Of a stretch of DNA of 64,000 bases, positions 56,820 to 64,000 are shown one piece after another. Under the pieces are notes generated by a model. That model was not told the origin of the DNA. It worked only from the letters and a program-made list of their open reading frames with translations, and made no database searches. Positions within the stretch are counted from its first letter, which is position 1. The number at the start of each line of letters is the position of its first letter. The stretch is from Pseudomonas nitroreducens (GTDB taxonomy: Bacteria > Pseudomonadota > Gammaproteobacteria > Pseudomonadales > Pseudomonadaceae), in NCBI RefSeq assembly GCF_024170165.1, contig NZ_JALJXP010000004.1, forward strand, positions 62,001 through 126,000, read 5' to 3'. A program made the position numbers and the translations under genes.

Positions 56820-58370
56820 TCAGCCCGGCGGCGTCAGCAGCACACGACCGATGCGCCGCTCGCTGACGTCCGTCACCTCCAGGCGCCAGCCGCCCAGTTC
56901 CAGCGTGTCTCCCTTGGCCGGCAAGCGGCCAAGGTGCTTGAGCGCCAGCCCGCCGAGGGTCTGGTACTCCGCCGTCGGGCGGGCATGGAAGCCGACCCGT
57001 TCGGCCAGCGCCGACAGCGTCACGGCGCCGTCCACCCGGTAAGCCCCCGCCTCCGCTTCGATGTCCGTACCGGACACCTCGCTGGCGTCCGGCAATTCGC
57101 CGGCGATGGCCTCCAGCACGTCGGTCATGCTCAGCATGCCCTCGAAGCCACCGAACTCGTTGACCACGAAGGCCAGGTGGGTCGAGGCCTCGCGCATCAG
57201 CTCCAGAGCGCCCAGCACCGTGCTGCTGTCCGGCAGGCTCAGCGGCTCGCGCAGCAGCGGCAGGATGTCCAGCTCACGCCCCTGCAGCAGGGCGGAGAAC
57301 AGCTCCTTCTTGTGCACATAGCCCAACGGCTCGTCGATGTTGCCTTCGCGAATCACCAGCAGGCGCGAGTAGGGCGACTCCAGCAGCGCACGGCGGATGT
57401 TCTCCGGGCTGTCGGCCACGTCCACGCGGTGTACGCGCTGGCGGTCGATCATCACGGCCTTCACCGGACGCTCGGCCAGGCCCAGCACGCCGCTGATCAT
57501 CACCCGCTCGCGGCGGTGGAACGGCGCGTCGCCGCCATCGTCCGGGCCCACCAGGTCGGCGATGTCTTCGCCCACTTCGTCGGCGTCGACCTTGCCGCCC
57601 ATCAGGCGCAACACGGCGTGGGCCGTGCGCTGACGCAGGCCACGCTGGCCGCGCTGGCTCTTCTGGCGTTTCCAGCGGACCAGCTGGTTGGCCATCTCGA
57701 TCAGCAGGCTGAAGCCGATGGCGGCGTACAGGTAGCCTTTCGGGATATGGAAGCCCAGGCCTTCGGCCGTCAGGCTGAAACCGATCATCAGCAGGAAGCC
57801 CAGGCACAGCATGATCACCGTCGGGTGCTCGTTGACGAAGCGGGTCAGCGGCTTGCTGGCCACCATCATCAGGCCGATGGAGAAGATGACCGCGATCATC
57901 ATCACTTCCAGCTGCTCGACCATGCCCACGGCGGTGATCACCGCGTCGAGGGAGAACACCGCATCCAGCACCACGATCTGCGCGACCACCGGCCAGAAGG
58001 CGGCGTAGACGCGCTTGCCGTTGGATGTATGCACGCGGCCTTCCAGGCGCTCATGCAGCTCCAGGGTCGCCTTGAACAACAGGAACAGACCACCGAACAG
58101 CATGATCAGGTCGCGGCCGGAGAAGCTCTTGCCGAACACATCGATCAGCGGCTCGGTGAGCGTGACCAGCCAGGAAATGCTCGCCAGCAGGCCCAGGCGC
58201 ATCAGCAGCGCCAGCGACAGGCCGATCAGCCGCGCGCGGTCACGCAGGTGCGGCGGCAGCTTGTCCGCGAGGATCGCGATGAAGACCAGGTTGTCGATGC
58301 CGAGCACCAGCTCGAGCAGGATCAGGGTGAGCAGGCCGAGCCAGGCCGTGGGGTCCATCAACCATTCCAT
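56820..58370 (-). CDS. TerC membrane protein with CBS and CorC/HlyC domains (YoaE/YegH-like)
   Basis: A 516-residue protein. An N-terminal TerC domain (about 1-225; [16 protein letters not shown] and [16 protein letters not shown] with paired acidic residues in membrane helices) is followed by a linker, a CBS-domain pair (about 290-420; [15 protein letters not shown] and [18 protein letters not shown]) and a CorC_HlyC transporter-associated domain at the C-terminus. TerC proteins are linked to metal (often Mn2+) efflux or metalation of exported proteins; this fused type is uncharacterised. It is convergent with mscL. Confidence 0.92.
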   Translation of the reverse strand: MEWLMDPTAWLGLLTLILLELVLGIDNLVFIAILADKLPPHLRDRARLIGLSLALLMRLGLLASISWLVTLTEPLIDVFGKSFSGRDLIMLFGGLFLLFKATLELHERLEGRVHTSNGKRVYAAFWPVVAQIVVLDAVFSLDAVITAVGMVEQLEVMMIAVIFSIGLMMVASKPLTRFVNEHPTVIMLCLGFLLMIGFSLTAEGLGFHIPKGYLYAAIGFSLLIEMANQLVRWKRQKSQRGQRGLRQRTAHAVLRLMGGKVDADEVGEDIADLVGPDDGGDAPFHRRERVMISGVLGLAERPVKAVMIDRQRVHRVDVADSPENIRRALLESPYSRLLVIREGNIDEPLGYVHKKELFSALLQGRELDILPLLREPLSLPDSSTVLGALELMREASTHLAFVVNEFGGFEGMLSMTDVLEAIAGELPDASEVSGTDIEAEAGAYRVDGAVTLSALAERVGFHARPTAEYQTLGGLALKHLGRLPAKGDTLELGGWRLEVTDVSERRIGRVLLTPPG

Positions 58371-58599
58371 GTCGAACGACCTCGCTGGGCGCGCGCCATG
58401 GCAGGCTGGGAAGGCTTATCCGCGAACGCGGGTGCCGGGGGAGGTTCGCCGAACGCCGGCTCTACACAGGTAGATACGGGGATCGGCGTTGTACTTTGAC
58501 TGTCCATAAGGTCCGAAAAAAGGGAAACGGACGCCCATCCTAAGGGCAAAGCCTCGCGGCCCTAAGGGGACAATCTTTTCAAAATCTATCGAGCCGACC

Positions 58600-59376
58600 T
58601 TACCAATAGTTTTCCACGGCGATCTGGCCGGGCTTGCGCGTCAGCGCCAGGCTCATGCCACGGGCCTTCAGCACGGCGCGGGTGTCCTCGATCATCTGCG
58701 GGTTGCCGCAGAGCATCACCCGCGAATGTTCCGGGGTAAGTTCCAGACCGGCGGCGCGTTCCAGCTCGCCGTTCTCGATCAGCGTGGTGATCCGCGCGTT
58801 CAGGCAGCCGGGTACCTGTTCGCGGGTGACCACCGGGATGAACTGCAGCTTGTGGATATGCTCGGCCAGGTGCTCCATCGCACCGAAGCTGGCGATCAGG
58901 TCGCGGTAGGCCAGTTCCTTTTCCTCGCGGGCGCTGTAGACCAGCTTGATGGTCTCGAAGCGCTCCCACACCTCGAAGTCCTGCAGGATCGACAGGAACG
59001 GCGCCAGGCCGGTGCCGGTGGACAGCAGCCAGAGGTCGCGACCGTCGGGGAAGCGGTCGAGGGTGAGGAAGCCGAAGGCCTGGCGATCCACCAGCAACTG
59101 GTCACCGACGCGCAGGCGGCTGAGCTCGCTGGTGAATTCACCGCCGGGAACGACGATGGAGAAGAACTCGAGGAAGTCGTCGTGGGGCGCCGAAACCATC
59201 GAGTAGGCGCGCCAGACGATGCTGCCGCTGGGCTTGTACACGCCCAGGCGGGCGAACTGCCCGGCGCGGAAGCGGTAGCCGCTGTCGCGGGTGGTGCGCA
59301 GGGTGAACAGGCTCGGGGTGAGCGTCTGCACCTCCACCAGGGTCTGGCGGGTGAACTTCTCTTCGCTGGCGGTCAT
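58600..59376 (-). CDS. fpr: Ferredoxin/flavodoxin-NADP+ reductase
   Basis: A 258-residue FAD flavoenzyme moving electrons between NADPH and ferredoxin or flavodoxin. Motifs are the FAD-binding WRAYSMVSAP and GGEFTSELSRL, the NADP-binding LLSTGTGLAPFLSIL, and the C-terminal CGNPQMIEDTRAVL with the ending VENYW. ATG 59376 gives the family start MTASEEKFTRQ. It lies after the TRAP solute-binding gene on the same strand, with a hairpin in the gap. Confidence 0.95.
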   Translation of the reverse strand: MTASEEKFTRQTLVEVQTLTPSLFTLRTTRDSGYRFRAGQFARLGVYKPSGSIVWRAYSMVSAPHDDFLEFFSIVVPGGEFTSELSRLRVGDQLLVDRQAFGFLTLDRFPDGRDLWLLSTGTGLAPFLSILQDFEVWERFETIKLVYSAREEKELAYRDLIASFGAMEHLAEHIHKLQFIPVVTREQVPGCLNARITTLIENGELERAAGLELTPEHSRVMLCGNPQMIEDTRAVLKARGMSLALTRKPGQIAVENYW

Positions 59377-59438
59377 CGTCCGCTCCTTTGCAGGCAACGG
59401 CCCATTTTCCCGTATTCCCGGCGCGAGAAACACCCGCA

Positions 59439-59474
59439 AGGCTTGTGGCTATCCGGGGAGATCGCCACAAGCCT
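59439..59474. repeat. Perfect 11-bp inverted repeat between dctP-like gene and fpr
   Basis: AGGCTTGTGGC and GCCACAAGCCT are exact inverse copies around a 14-base centre, about 65 bases upstream of the fpr start. There is no U-tract. It could be a hairpin at the end of the TRAP gene or a regulator site for fpr. Confidence 0.6.
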
Positions 59475-59496
59475 GCGCTGGATCAGTGTCTGCTGA

Positions 59497-60825
<1,329 letters not shown>

Positions 60826-61950
60826 ATGCCCGTCCTCGCCAGCCCCTTCGCCCAGCTCGACCTGGTCCGCCACCCCGAACAGCGCGAAGACCCGCTGCAG
60901 GCCTTCGATGCGGCCGACGAGTACCTGCTCGCCCATCTCCACGAGCAGGGTGTCGCTGCGGACAGCCGCGTTCTGGTACTCAACGACAGCTTCGGCGCCC
61001 TCGCCGCCAGCCTCGCGCCCCACGTGCGCCTGACCAGCAGCGGCGATTCGCACCTGGGCTTCATCGCCCTTGAGCGCAACCTCGAACGCAACGGCCTCGC
61101 CGATGCGCCGCTGACCTTCGTCCCCGCCAGCGAAACGCCGCAAGGCCCGTTCGACCATGTGCTGGTCCGCGTACCCAAGACCCTCGCCCTGCTGGAGGAA
61201 CAGCTGATCCGCCTGCACGGCCAGCTCGCGCCGGGCGCCAAAGTGGTCGCCGCCGGCATGGTCAAGCACCTGCCGCACGCCGCCGGCGATCTGCTGGAGA
61301 AGTACATCGGCCCGATGCAGGCTTCGCTCGCCGTGAAGAAGGCCCGCCTGCTGGTGGCCACGGCCGAGGATCGCCCGGCGCCCTCCTCGCCCTACCCCAG
61401 CCGCTACCGTCTGGACAAACCTGCGCTGACGCTGCTGAACCACGCCAACGTGTTCTGCCGCGAAGGCCTGGACATCGGCACCCGCGCCTTCCTCCCGCAC
61501 CTGCCGCAGGTGCACCACGCCGTGCGCGCGGCCGACCTGGGTTGCGGCAACGGCGTGCTGGGCACCGCCTTCGCCCTGCTCAATCCGCAGGCCGAGCTGA
61601 CGCTGGTGGATGAGTCGTACATGGCCGTGCAGTCTGCGCGGGAGAACTGGCAGGCCGCCCTGGGCGACCGCCCGGTGGACATCCACCCCGACGATGGCCT
61701 CGCCAGCCAGCCTGCCGATTCCCTGGACCTGATCCTCTGCAACCCGCCCTTCCACCAGCAGCAGGTAGTCGGCGACTTCCTCGCCTGGCGCATGTTCCAG
61801 CAGGCCCGCGCCGCACTGGTCACCGGCGGCGAGCTGTGGATCGTCGGCAACCGCCACCTGGGCTATCACGCCAAGCTCAAGCGCCTGTTCCGCGGCGTCG
61901 AGCAGGTGGCGGCGAATCCGAAATTCGTGGTGCTGAAAGCGACCAGATAA
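60826..61950 (+). CDS. rlmG: 23S rRNA (guanine-N2)-methyltransferase RlmG
   Basis: Methylates G1835 of 23S rRNA. The 374-residue product has two methyltransferase-like halves. The N-terminal half is degenerate, and the C-terminal half is catalytic with SAM motif AADLGCGNGVLGTAFALLN (about 231-249) and active-site DLILCNPPFHQ (about 304-314). ATG 60826 gives the family start MPVLASPFAQLDLVRHP. Confidence 0.94.
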   Translation: MPVLASPFAQLDLVRHPEQREDPLQAFDAADEYLLAHLHEQGVAADSRVLVLNDSFGALAASLAPHVRLTSSGDSHLGFIALERNLERNGLADAPLTFVPASETPQGPFDHVLVRVPKTLALLEEQLIRLHGQLAPGAKVVAAGMVKHLPHAAGDLLEKYIGPMQASLAVKKARLLVATAEDRPAPSSPYPSRYRLDKPALTLLNHANVFCREGLDIGTRAFLPHLPQVHHAVRAADLGCGNGVLGTAFALLNPQAELTLVDESYMAVQSARENWQAALGDRPVDIHPDDGLASQPADSLDLILCNPPFHQQQVVGDFLAWRMFQQARAALVTGGELWIVGNRHLGYHAKLKRLFRGVEQVAANPKFVVLKATR

Positions 61951-61961
61951 GCTGTCGGGAT

Positions 61962-61985
61962 TGCTCCGGCCCGCGCGCCGGAGCA
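61962..61985. terminator. Hairpin after rlmG
   Basis: TGCTCCGG and CCGGAGCA form a perfect 8-bp stem 12 bases after the rlmG stop and about 30 bases before the hydrolase start. It lacks a U-tract, so read-through into the hydrolase gene is likely. Confidence 0.4.
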
Positions 61986-62015
61986 GCATGGATCGCCCCC
62001 ACTCGGAAGCGCGCC

Positions 62016-62879
62016 ATGACCGCACAGGAAGCCGCCCTCATCCCTCCCGAACTGATCCGCACCGCCGACGGAGTCGATCTCGCCCTGCGCCGCGTAGGCC
62101 CGGCGGACGGCGTGCCGGTGGTGCTGACCCACGGCACCTTCTCCAACCACCGCAGTTGCCTGGGCCTGGCCAATTACCTGGGTAGCCAGGGCTTCGCCTG
62201 CTGGCTGTTCGACTGGCGCGGGCATGGCGACAGCGGGCGCAACGATTTCCTGCACAGCTTCGACGACGTGGCCGAGCAGGACGTGCCGGCGATTCTCGAG
62301 GCCGTGAGCCAGCGCAGCGGGCAGGCGGCGCTGCACTGGGTCGGCCATTCCGGCGGCGGGCTGATCGTCTCGATGTGGGCGGCGCGCCACCCCGAGCTGG
62401 CGCAGCGACGGTTGCGCTCACTGGTGCTGATCGGTTCACAGGCCACCGCGGCCGGCACCAGCCCACGGCACTGGCTGATGCTGCAGGCTTTCGACTGGAT
62501 GCTGCGCTGGCGGCGCATCGCGCCCAGCCGCGCGAAGAGCGTCGGGCCCGAGGCGGAGAGCGCCCGGCTGATGCGCCAATGGTGCCAGTGGAATTTCCGC
62601 CGGCGGTTCGATTCGCTGGAAGGCTTCGATTATCTCCAAGGTCTGCGCGGCGTCGAGCTGCCCGTGCTAGGCGTGGCGGGTAGCGGCGATACCTTCATTG
62701 CACCGCTCGCGGGGTGCGAGGCGCTGGTGAGGGCCTTTGGCGGGACGCAGGCGAATCTGGAGCTGTTCGGGCTGGCGACCGGGGCGCGGGAGGATTACAG
62801 CCACAACCGCCTGCTGCTGTCGCGCAATGCCAGCCTGGAAATCTGGCCGCGTATTGCGCAGTGGTTGGCAAAGCACTGA
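62016..62879 (+). CDS. Alpha/beta-fold hydrolase
   Basis: A 287-residue alpha/beta hydrolase. The oxyanion strand reads VVLTHGTFSNHRS, the nucleophile elbow is WVGHSGGGLIVS (Ser about 112), the acid is in GSGDTFIAPLAG and the base His in REDYSHNRLLL. It has no signal peptide, so it is cytosolic. It may be co-transcribed with rlmG. The substrate is not identifiable; esterase or lipase-like activity is the general expectation. ATG 62016 gives a compact N-terminus. Confidence 0.85.
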   Translation: MTAQEAALIPPELIRTADGVDLALRRVGPADGVPVVLTHGTFSNHRSCLGLANYLGSQGFACWLFDWRGHGDSGRNDFLHSFDDVAEQDVPAILEAVSQRSGQAALHWVGHSGGGLIVSMWAARHPELAQRRLRSLVLIGSQATAAGTSPRHWLMLQAFDWMLRWRRIAPSRAKSVGPEAESARLMRQWCQWNFRRRFDSLEGFDYLQGLRGVELPVLGVAGSGDTFIAPLAGCEALVRAFGGTQANLELFGLATGAREDYSHNRLLLSRNASLEIWPRIAQWLAKH

Positions 62880-62882
62880 CTC

Positions 62883-62959
62883 GTAGGGCGCATAACCTGG
62901 AACAGGTTATGCGCCGTTGGCTTTGGCGGCGGATAACGCTGGCGCGTTACTCGCCCTAC
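62883..62959. repeat. GTAGGGCG-type interspersed repeat, copy 4
   Basis: Begins GTAGGGCGCATAACCTGGAA and ends TTACTCGCCCTAC. It contains the AACCTGGAACAGGTTATGCGCC block shared with copy 3 (given here across 62891-62914) and the GGATAACGCTGGCGCGTTA block seen in copy 1. Confidence 0.82.
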
Positions 62960-62990
62960 AGCGAGCACCTGGCGCATAGGCGCCGCCGGG

Positions 62991-63077
62991 GTTCGCGAGC
63001 AATAACGATGGCGTCCCCCTCGCTCCTACAAGGGAAACGCCGGTGCCAACCTGTAGGAGCGAGCTTGCTCGCGAACC
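62991..63077. repeat. REP pair between the hydrolase and mocA
   Basis: GTTCGCGAGCAATAACGATG...CCTCGCTCCTACA (62991-63030) is followed by CTGTAGGAGCGAGC-TTGCTCGCGAAC (63051-63077). The second is the textbook Pseudomonas REP hairpin. No gene was seen in this gap. Confidence 0.85.
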
Positions 63078-63080
63078 CGG

Positions 63081-63644
63081 TCAGCAACGCAGAGCGTCGG
63101 GGGTATCGACGTCGCGCAGCACGCCGGCGTCGGTGACTTCCAGGGTGATGCAACGATCTCGATTTGCCTGAACCACCGTGCGGGCGCCTTCGTCGCCGGT
63201 GAGCTGCGTCAGTGCCGGCCAGAACTCACGGCCGAACAGCACGGGGTGGCCGCGCTGGCCATCGAATAGCGGAAAGAGAATGCTCGCGGCCGATGCAGCG
63301 TCAGCCAATTGCTGCAGGGTCTGCGGGGCGATCCACGGCATATCGCCGAGCAGGATGGCCACGGCCTGCGCCTGCGAGTCGATCAGCGAAGCCGCGCCGG
63401 CCGCCAGACTGTGCCCCATGCCGAGCGCTGCGTCCGGACTGTGGAACACCCGGCAGCCGGCGGGCAGGCCAAATTCTTCCGCCCGCTCGCCGTCACGCAG
63501 CACCACGCGCACCTCATCGAATACCGCCAATGCACGTTCGACGCTGTGCGCCAGCAGGCTGCGCCCATCAGGCAAGGTTGCGCGGCGCTTGTCCGCGCCG
63601 AAGCGCGAGCCCTGGCCGGCGGCCAGGACCAGCGCCACGACCAT
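63081..63644 (-). CDS. MocA-like molybdenum cofactor cytidylyl/guanylyl-transferase
   Basis: A 187-residue nucleotidyltransferase of the MocA/MobA-like group, which adds a nucleotide to the molybdenum cofactor for xanthine or aldehyde dehydrogenases. It starts MVVALVLAAGQGSRFGADKR, the nucleotide-binding signature, and has VAILLGDMPWIAPQTLQQL and GQRGHPVLFGREFWPAL. It starts at an ATG within TGATG at the XdhC stop, so the two are coupled. Confidence 0.9.
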   Translation of the reverse strand: MVVALVLAAGQGSRFGADKRRATLPDGRSLLAHSVERALAVFDEVRVVLRDGERAEEFGLPAGCRVFHSPDAALGMGHSLAAGAASLIDSQAQAVAILLGDMPWIAPQTLQQLADAASAASILFPLFDGQRGHPVLFGREFWPALTQLTGDEGARTVVQANRDRCITLEVTDAGVLRDVDTPDALRC

Positions 63645-64000
63645 CACAGCGCCTCGCGGGCGATGCCGCTGCGGGTACGCAGGATGTCGGCGAGCACGGC
63701 CAGGGCGATTTCCGCCGGGGTCTTGCTGCCGAGGTTGAGGCCGATGGGGGCATGCACGCGCGCCAGGTCAGCGTCGTTCAGGCCACCGATGCGGTGCAGG
63801 CGCTCGCGGCGCTTGTCGGAGGTGGTGCGCGAACCCATCACGCCGATATAGAAGGCTTCTGTACGCACGGCTTCGAGCATCGCCAGGTCGTCGATCTTCG
63901 GGTCGTGGGTCAGGGCGACCACGGCGGTGTCCGCGTGGCAGCCGCCGTTGGCGATGAAGATCGACGGCAGTTCGCGGCGGATTTCGATGCCGTCCAGCAC
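63644..64000 (-). CDS. XdhC/CoxI family protein (N-terminus beyond window)
   Basis: The last 118 residues of an XdhC-type protein, which inserts or sulfurates the molybdenum cofactor in molybdo-hydroxylases. Visible features are VVALTHDPKIDDLAMLEAV and the dinucleotide-fold stretch FYIGVMGSRTTSDKRRERL, followed by VHAPIGLNLGSKTPAEIALAVLADI, all typical of the C-terminal XdhC_C domain. The frame is open to the window edge, so the true start lies outside. It is coupled to the MocA-like gene. Confidence 0.93.
   Translation of the reverse strand: MLDGIEIRRELPSIFIANGGCHADTAVVALTHDPKIDDLAMLEAVRTEAFYIGVMGSRTTSDKRRERLHRIGGLNDADLARVHAPIGLNLGSKTPAEIALAVLADILRTRSGIAREAL

Noticed and set aside
56820-58599. 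A second Mn2+ riboswitch ahead of the TerC-family gene
   Set aside because: TerC genes elsewhere carry yybP-ykoY leaders, but the GGGGAGTAG and CAAGACC-type blocks are absent upstream of this one.

Overview
The window is chromosomal DNA of a Pseudomonas, probably a relative of the P. aeruginosa / P. nitroreducens group. The evidence is high G+C, Pseudomonas-type interspersed repeats, a tmRNA tag reading ANDDNYALAA, and gene order that, from memory, matches two separate stretches of the P. aeruginosa PAO1 chromosome: ftsH to pmrB (PA4751-PA4777) and yjiA to rlmG (about PA4604-PA4617). The species is inference. No phage, transposase, integrase or CRISPR array was seen.

Region 1 (1-18.3 kb) is conserved core: ftsH (entering from the left edge) and rlmE, yhbY, the carA-lysE-carB-greA operon, dapB, the heat-shock genes grpE-dnaK-dnaJ with two recognisable sigma-32 promoters, recN with a LexA box, fur divergent from omlA/bamE, rnfH-ratA, and smpB. 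Region 2 (18.3-27.7 kb) is the lactate unit lldR/lldP-lldD-lldE with a perfect palindromic operator, followed by a PmrAB-type two-component system.

Region 3 (27.7-49.3 kb) looks accessory relative to P. aeruginosa. It holds a small exported protein behind 13-bp tandem repeats; a 1094-residue single-chain biotin carboxylase/carboxyltransferase; a yybP-ykoY (Mn2+) riboswitch ahead of a CaCA-type cation exchanger; a DJ-1/PfpI protein; the tmRNA gene ssrA; an amine-type catabolic group (soluble Cache protein, GntR regulator, aldehyde dehydrogenase, APC permease); an orphan cysC; and a seven-gene minus-strand catabolic unit made of a PotABCD-type ABC importer, two amidohydrolases and an FMN-binding flavin-reductase-like protein, facing its own GntR regulator. 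That last unit and the riboswitch-exchanger unit are the best candidates for new biology.

Region 4 (49.3-64 kb) is core again: cstA-yjiX-yjiA (pyruvate uptake), a DUF3015 protein divergent from a single-domain PilZ protein, radA, two small coiled proteins, mscL, a TerC-CBS-CorC membrane protein, fpr, an orphan TRAP solute-binding protein, rlmG, an alpha/beta hydrolase, and a mocA-xdhC pair cut by the right edge.

Two repeat families recur between genes: a GTAGGGCG...CGCCCTAC element (four copies) and the common Pseudomonas GTAGGAGCG/CGCTCCTAC REP type. Because of the high G+C content, very long open frames occur antisense to real genes; these were left out.
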